Below, in pieces: positions 40,649-52,542 of a DNA stretch of 64,000 nucleotides. A program made the position numbers and the translations under genes. Origin of the DNA: Macrostomum hystrix (Eukaryota > Platyhelminthes > Macrostomidae). The stretch is taken from positions 124,001-188,000 of the forward strand of contig CATNEN010000003.1 in the NCBI GenBank assembly GCA_950097015.1, written 5' to 3'. The notes below the pieces were generated by a model. The model was not told the origin of the DNA and ran no database searches. It worked only from the letters and a program-made list of their open reading frames with translations. The first letter of the stretch is position 1; each line of letters opens with the position of its first letter.

Positions 40649-40697
40649 AATAAATAAATAAAATAAATAAATAGATAAATAAAATAAATAAATAAAA
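40649..40697. repeat. AAAT microsatellite
   Basis: A run of aaataaat units with one gata interruption. Confidence 0.9.
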
Positions 40698-41469
40698 GTT
40701 CAAAAAAGAGCCATAGGAGTATTGAAAACGATCGAGTTTTTAGATTCTTGTGTGAGATAAAAAATTTCGAGTTCATTCGCCAGAATTTATATATACCGAT
40801 GCTTCCTACTTAGCAGCCAGCTGCAGACGGTTGATCTGCAGCTGGTTATTTATCCCTGTGCAATTATATTGTAGCGGCATTAAATAATCGAGACGAAATT
40901 AAAGCGGTGGTTCTTTTATTTTGTCGCTTGAGAGAGGAAGTTGTCGAGATATAAGAACCGGTTGAAGATTTAGCGTGCTGGGCATAAATCGCAGATATCG
41001 CAGTTTATTTATAAAGCTATAAATTATATTTGAAACTTATTGAAACTAAATTTCTAATGATTGAAATGATTGCCAAAACTTGAGTGATTGTAATTTTTTT
41101 CCGAATCAGCTATTATGCTGCGTTTTAAAATTTCCTCTCATAGTTTCATACTTAAAGTAGGAATGATGCAACATTAGCATTTTTGTTCATGGTGAACTAT
41201 AATACGCTCGTATTTAACACGATATTGTTGCAGGGCTATTCTATAATATTTAATATCCCACGAATGCCACCAAAGTTGTACTAGGGCGGATCTCACTGCT
41301 GCTGTCTCAATTTAATAGATATTTAGACTGGCGGTCCTTAAATGGGCCGTTTTAACTCCTCAATATGGTAGCGTATGTATTGCACGAGCGGTAATTAGGC
41401 AACTGTATGCGTTTCGAGTCAATTAGGCGTCCCCGAGATTAGAGTTTAGCAGTTCCCTCTTAGTAATAT

Positions 41470-41574
41470 TCTTAGTATAAATCTGAGTATAGGTCTTAGT
41501 ATAGGTCTTAGTATGGTTCTCAGTATAGTTCTTAGTATGGTTCTTAGTATAGTACTCAGTATATCTCTCAGTAT
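41470..41574. repeat. 12-bp minisatellite, about 9 copies
   Basis: Degenerate copies of tcttagtatagg (variants ggttcttagtat, tctcagtata). Confidence 0.9.
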
Positions 41575-44408
41575 CTTCTCACAAATGACTAACACAATGA
41601 ATTATTTCCTCAAATCTCTCTTTTATATCTCGAACACACTTGAAGCTTCAACAATGACTTGACTTTCGGCCAACAATTTTACTCACACACTCTCCCACTC
41701 TCTTACACGCACGGCGAGGTTATTTTTCTGTCTGAAAAACTGCGGCTTAAGGCGGAAGGCCTTTTGTTTACGAAGTTGGAGTGGCAGCGAAGCTAGTGTG
41801 CTGCATGGCACGTATATTTATATTTACAGCAAACGCGAGAGCGAGATAGAGGGGCCTAGGGAGGTGCGAAATGGTGGCGTGACTTCTCACACCCCGGCTT
41901 AGCGAGCCGGCTGGCTGGGTGCACCAACCCCCACCTCAACTAGACTGAGGTTGAGGGGTTTTGGGTGCGGCTGCACTGGCGCTGGCTGGTCGCGTGTTGA
42001 CTGTCCGCCACAGGCTATATATACAAGAGTTTTTTAGCATTTGTTTAAACGGTGAATTTTCACAACATAATATTTACACGGTCATCATTAAAACAAAAAT
42101 ATTCATACAGTATTACTTTCAATATAGTAAAGAGTAGAACAAAATTTTGTTATTTTTGGCGCGTATTTAATTTTATGATTTTTGAGTATTTTTATAAAAC
42201 GTATTTACAAAAAAATGTAACATATTTACACTAAAACTGATAATGTATTTACACCGTTACAATATTATATTTCCCTTACTAAGAGTCAAGTTACAGAACT
42301 TTTATTAAATTATAAGCTGTCCTCCATTCTCTTGCCTTTTCAAACAGTGAGCCACTCTCAAGTCTTTCAAAAATGCGCTAAGTGAGGTAAAAATGATTAT
42401 TAATTGTCAGAATTGGAATTTTCGCCCGCCTAGCCAGTTTTTCGATTCAGGAAAAATTAAAGAAAATAACAGTACTTAAAAAAAGAAGCCTAAGAATATA
42501 AATTTCTTGGCGTGCGTGCACTTTCTTGCTTTCTTTTTTTTGCTTGAAATTTGAAAATTACGACAGCAAAACTTTATTATTTTGAAGCGCTACTTGACAC
42601 GTATATGGAGTAGTATCAGCAATATCAATACCATAAATTTAATACGAGACCCAGTTGGTAATGGCCAAGTTGGCTCCTGTTGCAAAGACGCGCACATGTA
42701 ATATGCTATATTGATATTATTGAGCATATTATTATATTTATATGATGTTAGTATTAATTATTCAAATTTTATAATATTAATTATTGAAAATTAAGAATTA
42801 TGTTTTGGATCTATCATCACTACAGAAGTATAAGTTCATAAAACGAAACAAATGCACAATTGCTAAATAATTCGGCGCAGTAACAAGAAATGATACCTCT
42901 ATATACTCTCATTATATAGTAGTTATGCTCTCATTAGGTAAATTCAAATTGCATGGCTGCAGAACAGTCAAGAAATTTATAAACCAGGCCTTTCCGTTTA
43001 AAATATCTCCACGAGCAGCAGCACGTGTTCGGTTTTTCATTAATAAAGAATGCCTCTGGCTGCACGCGAAACCTCTTCAGACTGTCAAGCAGCGCGCAAA
43101 TTCTAACCATTATGCTATTGTCAACCATTCAAAGAATAATTACAAAGATGGAGACTTCAAGCTCTCAAGCATTGAAAAGATATTTTGACAGCCTTCTTGC
43201 AGCAATTAAAACTCTTCTGTGCCGACGAACAATTAAAATCTAACTATTCACAAGCTGCCAAGCACGTGGTTGATCTCCTGCCCATTAGACATTTTGTAAA
43301 TTTTCTATAGCTCGGAATTTTTATTTGTTAAAAAGATTCAGCAGACAAAAGTCCGCTTGATAAGTGGTCAGACAGTTTGTCTGCCACGCGAGTAGAAAAA
43401 ACTGACTTGTCTCAAGATGCGAACCACATTACAGAACGTTTCTTGACCCTCGGCGCTTCTGACCTAGGCCTGGGAACTTTTTATGGTTTGAGATTTCTTA
43501 CGGTGCTTTCTTTTCTCTTCGCATGGAGTGTGACGAATTTATCATTGTATGCACTCAGAAAGTTTTTTGTCAGGCTCTTTTGTAACATTGGGTTAAAGCT
43601 ATTTAGAGTTTCAGGAAAATTCCAGATTTGCGAAACTATTATGCTGCCCAGCACGTGTTGTGAACAAGCCTTCTAGCTCTTCACAAATGGCCTTCTTATT
43701 TTCATTGCTCGAATTTTAAATATACGAAGTATAGTGCACCTGAGAATGTGAACAGAACGAGAGTATTCTTTATATAGCGGTGTTAGCTAAGGCTACGAGC
43801 GTAGCATATTAGCTCGTATCGATTTTACTTTTCATTCCGAAAGCCAATCACTTTTATGGGAAAGCATTGAAAAAGTCACCTCTGTCACCTTCTTAGCCCA
43901 GGTATTTTTAACACGGCCCAGCCCAGGTTTTTGATACATGCTATCAGGCTTACTTTAAAAAGCCTGAACTTGAAGCATCGAGAAGTAGGAAAGTTTATGA
44001 TTAGTTTGTATAAAGCTTAGGAGAGCAACAGCATATGAGGTTAACTTACTCGTTTGCTTTTATTTTAAAAGTTTAAAAAGTGTAGGTTTTTCGAAAAATG
44101 TAAAAGTAACAAAAAACTAGCAATTTAGCGGCTCAGAAACAAGGTAATTACAGTCTGGAATACATGTATCTCGTAGGTAAGAATAAAGTTTTTGATCTCT
44201 ATAAAATCTCTAGACTGTCTTTAGTCAAGGTACGAGGTACGATATTAAAAGTGAAGTTGTTTTTTTCAGTCGAATTTATAGAAGTCACAATTCACAACTA
44301 AAGCTACTTTTGGACTATATATACGCAAGTATTCGTATTATCGAATTAACGCACTTTTACTATTGTTTTAAGAGTCATAGTCTCAGTGCCACGTAGTCTC
44401 TCAATCGC

Positions 44409-44986
44409 CTAGCCACTCGTCAGATAGATAAGGAAGCGATCGGCTTGAGTCGCTGCCCCTCCGTTCTGGTAGCTGACACCCTTGCCCTTCCCGTTGTAAA
44501 TCAGCAGAGGCGCAGAGCCAGTCCAGTGGGCGCGACCCCACGGGCAGGCATCAGATCCGTCCAGAACCACCCAGAATCCATCGTCGTTCGGGCAGCCAGG
44601 GTAGTGGTAGTTGATAAAGAACCGACGGTGCCACACTGGATCTCCGTTGATGGAGAAGAAGTTGAAGCCACTATTACCAATCGAGAAAGGCTGTGAGGAG
44701 ACCACGCGAGAAGGTGAGAACCAGTTTTCCTTGTTGAGTCCGGCAGTGCTTGACACATCGAACACGACCTGAGCCACCACGGAGCCTCCGGTCCTCATCT
44801 CTGCTACGATCTTTGAATAGCCAGTGCTCCTGATTGCTGATTCCAGATTATCAACAGCATCGGAGCGGAACAGGTGAGGCAGCGACCTGTCTGCAGGAAT
44901 AGCGTTGTTTCCACGGTTCAGGAACGTGTGGTAGGCGCTTTGTCCAATCTTGGCTTTTGTCGTGTAGAGCAGGACTTTATTCGGCT
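44409..44986 (-). CDS. Secreted duplicated-domain protein, exon 4 (second copy of the domain)
   Basis: The last exon starts after TTTCAG at 44987-44988 and ends with TAG at 44409-44411. It repeats the domain of exon 2 from KIGQSAYHTFLNRG to the end: IPADRSLPHL, VFDVSSTAGLNKENWFSPSR, HRRFFINYHYPGCPNDDG, GSDACPWG and YLTSG. Cys pairs (PGCPNDDG, DACPWG) suggest an extracellular fold. I do not recognise the family. The 3' part, from about 44409 to 44775, is almost identical at the DNA level to 45299-45650, whereas the 5' part differs at many codons. Confidence 0.88.
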
Positions 44987-45095
44987 CTGAAATAAGTATG
45001 CATTTATTGGCATGTACTTATTCTGTATAAAAAATCATTTCGAGATCAGAAGCAGCTTTTTGGGTAGTTATCCACTTCTATATCTCGATCCATAC

Positions 45096-45211
45096 CAAAG
45101 CGGAAAAATCCATCGTCAGCTGGTGGCGCAGGTCCGACCGGAACCTCCGAGCCGGATCCGCCCGGGCAATCACCAGATGCAGCTGCAGCAAGCTTGTCTG
45201 GTCCATTGCCT
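45096..45211 (-). CDS. Secreted duplicated-domain protein, exon 3 (linker)
   Basis: A 116-bp exon between the two domains, encoding GNGPDKLAAAASGDCPGGSGSE then PVGPAPPADDGFFRFG. The end DGFFRFG| repeats the end of exon 1 (DGLFRFG|), and both donors are phase 1. So linker plus domain was duplicated as a two-exon unit. Acceptor AATTCAG, donor TTTG|GTATGG. Confidence 0.85.
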
Positions 45212-45281
45212 CTGAATTTTTTTGCGGAAAAATTTATAAAAACATTTTTACTGTAAAATAGAACAGTTTCATGCAACTTAC

Positions 45282-45849
45282 TGCAAGTAGATCAGGAAGT
45301 GGTCAGCGAGAGCAACAGCCCCTCCGTTTTGGTAGCTGACACCCTTGCCCTTCCCGTTGTAAATCAGCAGAGGCGCAGAGCCAGTCCAGTGGGCGCGACC
45401 CCACGGGCAGGCATCAGATCCGTCCAGAACCACCCAGAATCCATCGTCGTTCGGGCAGCCAGGGTAGTGGTAGTTGATAAAGAACCGACGGTGCCACACT
45501 GGATCTCCGTTGATGGAGAAGAAGTTGAAGCCACTATTACCAATCGAGAAAGGCTGTGAGGAGACCACGCGAGAAGGTGAGAACCAGTTTTCCTTGTTGA
45601 GTCCGGCAGTGCTTGACACATCGAACACGACCTGAGCAACCATGGATCCTCCGCTCCTCATCTCAGCAACCATCTTTGTGTAACCTGTGCGGCTAATCAT
45701 TGAAGCTAAGTCATCAACAGCATCCGAACGATACAACCTGGGCAGCGATCGATCTGCTGGAATGGAGCTGTGGCCTCGGTTTAAGAACGTTTGGTAAACA
45801 CTTTGTCCAATCTTTGACTTAATGGCGTATAGGAGAATTCTGTTGCTCT
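45282..45849 (-). CDS. Secreted duplicated-domain protein, exon 2 (first copy of the domain)
   Basis: It starts after ATTCCAG with ESNRILLYAIKSKIGQSVYQ, continues SSIPADRSLPRLYRSDAVDD and VFDVSSTAGLNKENWFSPSR, and ends DHFLIYLQ, where CA|GTAAGT is a phase-2 donor. The domain is about 190 residues. Reading straight on gives an immediate TAA, so splicing is required. Family unknown to me. Confidence 0.88.
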
Positions 45850-45951
45850 CTGGAATATAGATTAATGGTAAGTTAATAAACTACATTGTAAGCGTAAGAA
45901 AATCTGAAATACAATAAATGTATATTAGTAAGTATATTTTAGTAAACATAC

Positions 45952-46753
45952 CGAAGCGGAAGAGTCCATCACCGGAACCACCAGAGCTACCTGGAGTGCA
46001 TGCCGGCTTCACAGGTTTAGGTCCGACCGGGACAGATGGATTCGGGCGCTTTTTGAGCTTGTATTCCCTGCCATCGACTGTGCCTGTGAATATAAACTCT
46101 AGGAAGCTGAATAGTCTTGAGGCGCTTGGATCACTATCAATGAAGTAATGAACTGTGCGCGAGCACAAGCTCTCGCTGCCGCAATAGAATATAAGATAAT
46201 ATGTTCCGGATGGATCCTTGTGCACTTTTACTGACAAACCGTTGCAGAGATCGCCGCAAACTTCCCGTGAGCCATCAAAAAAGTGGACGTCGATCTCAGC
46301 TGGCTCAAAGTTAATCCACTTGATGTCACCCGACTCAGGCGGCAGATCAAAATCGTACTTTAGTTGGATTGGGAAAGCGACGCGGTACTTTCCAAGGTCA
46401 GAAACATAGTGCACCCTAGGAGTATCTGACCAGGTAAGCGAGAAGGCAGGATCAACAACACGATATCCGTGAAAGAGGTGATAGTAAAGTGGCACACCAT
46501 GGTATTCATAGACAGGAGGTTCTGAGACCACTTCGGTCACCGTTGTAACGATGGTCCTGTCAGAATCTCCTGGCTCGGCTGTTTGATCGTCAACCTGATC
46601 CTCCACAAGTTCGTCCGCTTTCTCTTCTACTCGCTCTTCTTCCATGGGCTCCTCGGCATGGTCTTCGGCGGGCTCTTCTGACCACTGTTGTTTCGCGGCA
46701 CTAGATAAGACCAAGAAGCTGAACACTAGTATTAGTGTTAGAACGAATCTCAT
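45952..46753 (-). CDS. Secreted duplicated-domain protein, exon 1 (signal peptide, acidic region, N-terminal domain)
   Basis: Met at 46753 opens a hydrophobic signal peptide (about residues 1-19, cleavage near SSAAKQQ). A strongly acidic stretch to about residue 62 follows (EEP, EEERVEEKADELVEDQ). Then comes a domain of about 160 residues with YEYHGVPLYYHLFHGYRV, KYRVAFPIQLKYDFDLP and an even number of Cys (EVCGDLC, YCGSESLC). It ends in a Pro/Gly linker (PVGPKPVKPACTPG) and the donor TTCG|GTATGT. The four exons join in frame to give about 687 residues with introns of 102, 70 and 109 bp. The protein is likely secreted or matrix-bound. No transmembrane segment or GPI signal is seen. Confidence 0.88.
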
Positions 46754-46832
46754 TCTAGAGTATTCTGTAGCAACGGCACTGAATATAAAAGGTTGCAGGC
46801 TTCTGTTTAAATTTTCAGTCTCAAATCACAGG

Positions 46833-46840
46833 TATTTATA
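46833..46840 (-). promoter_or_regulatory. TATA box of the secreted-protein gene
   Basis: TATAAATA on the minus strand, 80 bp upstream of the ATG at 46753. This would place transcription start about 50 bp before the start codon. Confidence 0.6.
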
Positions 46841-46859
46841 GCCTTTTGGTACATATATC

Positions 46860-48760
46860 GTTCACGTTTTGATTCGCTACACGTGAGAGCTAATAAGGGC
46901 CCTAGAAATGGCGTCCACGTGTGTTGCTACTAGACTTGCATTACACCTAAAAAAAATCTTCTGGAATCGCTAAAAAGACATAAATTTTTCTTTATTTATG
47001 TCGCTTATGTTGTTACTTGAAGTAGATACGAACAGCATTTTTTGCTCGTTTGGTGAAAGAAGTTTGAGCCAACCAAGTACTCTCGCAGCTGCTTGCTTCA
47101 CTTCATCGCTGACGGCTTTGTTGAAATAACGCAAGATAGCAATGTGAAACGCAAAAAGAAGTAAGGCAATCTGACCAAGCGTTATCTGAGGCAAGATGCA
47201 GTGTCGAATGTCTTTTCTATGCACCAGCATACATTTCTACTGTTCGAAAAGCTGCTCGGAAAACATGCACTGCGACATCATCTGCGCGTCTAGAGGTTCA
47301 AAACATGCGTCTTGATGACAAGATAGCTGACTTATTGATCAATGATTAAATTCTAAATTTTGATCTTTAGAAATAAAAACTGCTCAATTTAGAAGAAACG
47401 AGACCAGGTGGCTTTCAAACTGCAATTTGCAGAGTTGTTCATGTTGCAGGTTCATCGGCATGTATTGGACCGAATCACAAATTGGACTGAATGGCACGGC
47501 ACGGTTACAAGTCAAGGTTGTAGACACAGAATACACCAGAATGCTCAATCAGCTTCCAAATTGAAAGCCGAAATATAAAACCATGAAATGAAAGCGACAT
47601 GAAAATGTAGATATTAATTGTGAACTTTCGTCAGTAAAGTTGTGAATTGGATGACTCGAGTAAAAAAACTGGAAAGTAGGTCTTGAACGCGCTGAGCAGG
47701 AGGCGTTATCAGATACTGCTGTTGAGAAGCATTTTGCTCACTTCATGGACGTAGCCCAAAACAATCTGACAAGTGCTCTAGAGCAGAAGGAAGACAGGTC
47801 GGTGAATTTTGTTCGAGAGCAGCTGCAGTTAAGTAGTGTGCCTAAGCCTCAAGGTCTTGTGCTAAATTATTTTTTCAGTAAGTGCTCAAACCTACCGACT
47901 TCTACGTGAGCAACAGATTCTTTGCCTTCAGACCGAACTCTAGAATCAGTCACACGGAAAATTGGAAAGGATGGATTGGATTCGCAAAGTTAACTTCGGC
48001 TCAGAGCGTCCAAACCCACACATGCGAAGCGAGTTGTGATTCTGATTATTGATGAGATCTATAGGGCCAATCGAATCAAGTGCTGTGGTGGCTAAGTGAA
48101 TGTTTCCATGATTCTGTGGCAAAGTTGACAGCACAGAAGTTCAATCACTGTGAGTTGCTGCGCAGCCTGCAGTTCTCAGTCAGTGCGATATATGTTGACG
48201 ATTATGCACCAGTAAACACAAGGTTCGTCACTGATTTTATGTGCGACGGTGAGTTGAACAAGGCCACAGGGCAGCCCTTCTTGATGTGAAAGAAGTAAAA
48301 GTGCATTTTCAACAGTATAAAGAAACTTTTAGTCCAAGATATTTCGGTTGGTGGAGCTATGCCTAAAGTTAGCGAAAGTCGGCCAAACTTTCCAGTGCAA
48401 CTTCAGACAAGTGTCGATGACTAAATTACTTCTCTCTGCCGTTGCCGTTGATGTTTTTTCGTGACAAAGGGGGTGTCAAACTCGATCCAAACCGACTGAA
48501 ATCAGTAGCAGGTCGACCCAGTCGAAACGAAACTCCAAAACATCTCACCCATTCCCCCAATCGAATAAGGTCCGAGAATTGACCTCGAGCTCCATTCTAG
48601 AGCCTTATGTTGACAATAAATCCCCATTTTATCCCAATGCTTCATTTATCCCACAGGGTACCATGGTAAGGACTGGGGTAAAATCTCTCGGTGTATCTAG
48701 TGCTGACGAAAGTGGCCTCATGAGGTAACATGTATTTATTCGCTTCAATTTCGGATACTA
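46860..48760. other. Stretch without a recognised gene
   Basis: Frames at 46970-47230 (minus) and 48080-48289 (plus) are short and lack motifs. The part 47400-48300 is less AT-rich and could be a decayed repeat, but I could not assign it. Confidence 0.35.
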
Positions 48761-48968
48761 AAACGGGTGTCCCAAAAAATAGGGCCAAATAAACTGTCGA
48801 TTGTGGCGTTCCCTCTCAACCGACAAGTTTAAAACTTAACAGATTGTAAACACTTTTAAGTTTTTTTCAGTAAAGTTTTAGAACTCCAACTGATGCTGAT
48901 ATGCAGTATGATTGCTATTAGAAGATTGGGGTACTGTTTTTTGTTTCATGAAGACAGCAGCTCATATC
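48761..48968 (+). repeat. Left long terminal inverted repeat
   Basis: Inverted counterpart of 50225-50443. Similarity fades near the GACAGCAGC block. Confidence 0.75.
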
Positions 48969-49083
48969 TTCAACATAAGGTTTGGCCATAGACTAGTAGC
49001 TTCTTAGCCTGACTGCGTGTTGGAGAAAGTGGTGAGGCATTTCTGGCAACTAATCATAAAGTCGGTTTAACTCCGCAGTCGCT

Positions 49084-49695
49084 ATGGCTTGTAAATTCAC
49101 CGAAGCTCAGCGGCTCAGGATCGTTGAGTTTTTTACCAAAGTGGAGAGGGCGTTCTTCGAACAGTTCGCCGGTTCAACACATGGAGAGGACAGCAAGCCA
49201 AAGCCACTGGAATTCCACTGTGCAGCAAGCGGAATGTGCAGCGCCTGATCGAAAAATTCCGCTGCAAATGGCGCTCAAAGGATTCGCCATGGACTGCAAG
49301 ACAGAGGTGAAAGTATTTGACGTCTGGGTAGAAATGCACGAAAGACGGACTTCGATCAGGCAGGTGTCAGCTAATCTGCACATTTCACGCGCAAATGTTC
49401 AACAAATTGCCAAAGGCGCTCTCCACTTTCGCTTTCGGAGCTGACAAACTGACACAAACTGGCCGGTTTTTTGACGTGCCGTGGCCATCGCGCTTGCCGG
49501 ACCTCAATCCAGTCGACTTTTTTCTCTTGGGCTTCATGCGAGATCTCGTGTACGCCCATGGCCGTTTCCATGGCAAGGCACAACTGGATGCTGCCATCTT
49601 GGAGGCTGCCAACTGACGTGGGAGAATAAAATGGACGCCACGCGAAATGCGGCTGAGTCGTTTCCGGCCCGTCTGCAAGAGTGCATTGCAAACGA
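49084..49695 (+). pseudogene. Mariner/Tc1-like transposase remnant, frameshifted and internally deleted
   Basis: ATG at 49084 begins MACKFTEAQRLRIVEFFTK, a helix-turn-helix start. The sense then shifts frame (NVQRLIEKFRCKW, then RRTSIRQVSANLHISRANVQ). After a gap it resumes at FFDVPWPSRLPDLNPVDFFLLGF, the block before the last catalytic residue. The central catalytic region with the first two Asp is missing, so it is non-functional. Confidence 0.7.
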
Positions 49696-50224
49696 TTAAA
49701 GTCAGCTTGGGCGGGCTTCTTGAACTTTAAAATGCTTTAGGTTTTCCAATCAACTTGAAACTTCACCCACTGTCTTCTAGTGGGTCTATGACTGACTGTT
49801 ATAGACTGTCATAATCTCTATTGAAGTTTAATCCTGTTTATTTGCCATTCTCCCACAAAAAACACCCAACAAAAACTTTCTTTAAGGAATCATAATTCTC
49901 AATGTGCCACAAGGTGTGGTAATCGTGTGCCATTCCATAGAAAGTAATTGTAGAAAGAACAAAATGTTTTTTTTAACTCAGCACCCTTAAAAATATTTAT
50001 AGACAGATTTATGCGCTTACTAAAACTGGAACTATTTCATAGGATAAAAGTTCAAGAAGCCCGGCAGCTTCGGCACAGGTAAAGTCGTGAATGCGCCTGC
50101 TCTTTCTCTCGGGTCTTTGTTGCATCACACTGTTTGTGACAGTTAATTTATTACATTTGTGTTAGTTAGTTATTTAGACTGTTACCAATTTCTATCTGTT
50201 CACACTTTCTCCACATCAGCAGCT

Positions 50225-50443
50225 TCTGCTGCTGTCTGCGGCAATGCACAGTAGCAGCCAAATAAAACAATACACGCATCTTTTAATAGCAATCATACTG
50301 CATATCCGCATCAGTTGGAGTTGAAACTTTACTGCAAAAAACGTATAAGTATTTACAATCAATCTGAGCTTTAAACTTGTCGGTTAAGAGGTAACGCCAC
50401 AATCGATAGTTTATTTCGCCCTATTTTTTGAAACACCGCGCCC
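50225..50443 (-). repeat. Right long terminal inverted repeat
   Basis: Inverted counterpart of 48761-48968, with small indels. Confidence 0.75.
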
Positions 50444-50449
50444 TATTTT

Positions 50450-51920
50450 TATATATATCTATGGAGTATCCGATAGATATAAATCGTCATATGAAAAATC
50501 TATGATGATATAATGATATCATGATATGTACATGTCCAGGACAAAACCCATGGGCTTCTTTAGCTATCATCTGGACCGGAAGACTCTACCCCGAGTCTAC
50601 AACATGAGGCCATGGATTTCCCGGCAGATAAAGTCAAGATGTTTCGCTCTTCAGCTTCTTTCAATGTCTGACAGAAACGCTTTTGTTAAAGGCAACCAGT
50701 AAATCATTCAGAGATCAAATGCATTGGTACAAGCAAAATAAATGTAAAAAAATTTAGCCTAGTTGATTTTCTTGTGTACACAGATGGGATTCAGGATCTA
50801 GAAGTCCATGACAAAACTAGACCAGCCGACTTGAAATCAAGAAGCCTGTTTTTTGTCTTAAAGCAAATCTTCGAGCTAGATATACGAGAGGTATCCCAGA
50901 ATTGGGTGGAAACCTACCTGCAAGCTGACAGTGAAACAACCATTTAATGTAACTTGCAACACAAAATACATATAGATTCCACCATTCCATTTCAATTGCA
51001 ACTTTTTATGATTTATAAATGATAGCTCCTTCAAATGTATTGACAAACTTTAAACATGAGGTTGGGCATGGACTTCTCTGGAGTTAGCATCTAGCATCTG
51101 CATCGATATAATTCCGGATGACTCAATTCAGAACCTTCCGTCCAGATGCTCGCTAGAGATTTTTAGACCAAGAAGTCCTTTATAATATCTAGGAGTCGAA
51201 ACTTGCCAGCAACATGAGAGCCTTTTCCTTTAACGAGAACCTTAGATTGAGTCAGACTCAAGATCCATCCATGGAATATTTAATATACAGTATACTTAGT
51301 CTCATTTAAAGGCGTTATTTATGATCATTTAGAACAAACTTAGATGTTCATTGCAAACACTTTTACGTATGGTCCAAAGCCAAACTGGTGGATAGCAAAA
51401 ATCGACTTCACTTTATACCCCTGCATTGGGGTATGTGCATTGTCGAATTATATGTAATACTAAACTCTCTGGGCCTACAATGTTTTGGTCACCGTGTTTA
51501 TAAGTTCTGACCATTTAATGATGGATATTCATTATGAAAATTCGGCTAGCTTGCACAACAATCAGGACAGGATACTGGTTCTATATCCAGAAAATTGGTG
51601 CAGCTCTTTGTCAGAAACCATATACAGCCGCTGAAGCTGAGCTGCAAAAGCATTTGCCAAGAAAATAAAGGCAATTAAGGCAGTCTACAGTCTACAACTG
51701 TAGGCAACTACAGTTGTGTCCATTCATTTATCTTTCTTAGTGTCTAAAATTCTTAACAGATGAACGCAATATACACAAGCCTATTCTTGAGACATAGACA
51801 TTTTTCAACGGCTACACTTGTGCCCTGGAAATTTGATTGCTAGTTCCTAGTAAGCGCCTAGATGCAGTAATGGCTTAAGCAACATAATTTAACCCCAAAG
51901 CGTTAAACATTGATCCAGAC
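50450..51920. other. Upstream region of the tandem-unit gene
   Basis: No clear gene except the possible exon at 50758-50947. The promoter of the gene starting at 51959 may lie here, but I see no convincing TATA box. Confidence 0.35.
50758..50947 (+). CDS. Possible coding exon or decayed gene fragment, unknown
   Basis: After a TTTAG a frame of about 63 codons without Met reads LVDFLVYTDGIQDLEVHDK, then DLKSRSLFFVLKQIFELDIR and a stop at 50945-50947. The even amino-acid mix looks protein-like, but no family is recognised. No neighbour exon was found. Its relation to the tandem-unit gene downstream is unknown. Confidence 0.25.
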
Positions 51921-51937
51921 TCAGACTTGAAAATAAA

Positions 51938-52542
51938 AGAGTTGTAAGCGTTGACAAAATGGAAGACGAAAATGATGAGTATTTGTACCATGTCTATCGA
52001 TGGAGCCGCGGTCAGGACGTCGACGTAGTACCGTTGCATACAATGGAAAGCTACATCATGTCAAGCTTTGCAACCAACTTAAATACTTTTCGAGACCCCG
52101 GCAATCCTGATTTTAAACCGTTCTATCACGACCACATGGAAAATGATGGAAAGAAGAGACAATTTGCTGATGAGCAGTCCTTCAGGAACCGAACACGTCT
52201 TTCTGTCAGACGGGTACTCGGCTGTGGACACTTTATTCTGTGTGTGCTTTACATGCAATACAACAAGCTAGAGCGAATACACGGTGAGTCCTGGCCTTGC
52301 CTGGAGCTCTGGCAGAGGCACAAGGAAGTATTGCTTTCACAGAACCTGCTCAATCTTGATGCTCCATGTGATCCGGAAGCTGCCTATGCTTGGATGAAAG
52401 ACTTCTATGAAGACCTGTTTACTACGATTCCTCAGGATCAGTTTTGGAATGCAAGTTTGATAGCTTTTACGAAGCTGTCCTTCACTGCACCATGCGACAA
52501 AGATGCAGACGCGCACACTGAAAAATTTCTTCGCAATTATGC
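51938..52542 (+). CDS. Giant tandem-unit protein, first exon in the window (domain copy 1)
   Basis: It encodes MEDENDEYLYHVYRWSRGQD and onward to FLRNYA, with the domain core rich in aromatic and Leu residues (FRNRTRLSVRRVLGCGHFIL, YAWMKDFYEDLFTTIPQDQF), predicted mainly helical. It ends TATGC|GTAAGT, phase 2. I favour the Met at 51959 as the true start: a TGA at 51911 closes the frame upstream and the leader here is diverged from the other copies. An acceptor at 51919 or 51924 could instead make this an internal exon. The domain family is not recognised. Cellular role unknown. Confidence 0.75.

Larger units (their letters stand above)
40290..44408. other. AT-rich stretch without a recognised gene
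   Basis: Only short unsupported frames (for example 42925-43243 in two plus frames and 43377-43676). Simple repeats lie at 40649-40697 and 41470-41574. A GC-richer patch at 41860-42010 contains no frame. Confidence 0.4.
48761..50443 (+). mobile_element. Decayed mariner/Tc1-superfamily element with long inverted repeats
   Basis: A 1683-bp element between TA dinucleotides (48759-48760 and 50444-50445). Its ends form inverted repeats of about 200 bp: the outer 70 bp (GTGTCCCAAAAAATAGGGC..., TGTCGATTGTGGCGTT..., ACCGACAAGTTT) match well, and the inner parts (AACTCCAACTGATGC-GATATG then CAGTATGATTGCTATTA) also match. It carries broken transposase pieces. Different family from the element at 12740-14192. 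Confidence 0.85.

Noticed and set aside
42925-43676. Several plus-strand frames of 70-100 codons
   Set aside because: Overlapping frames of similar length, no family motifs, AT-rich codon use typical of chance frames.
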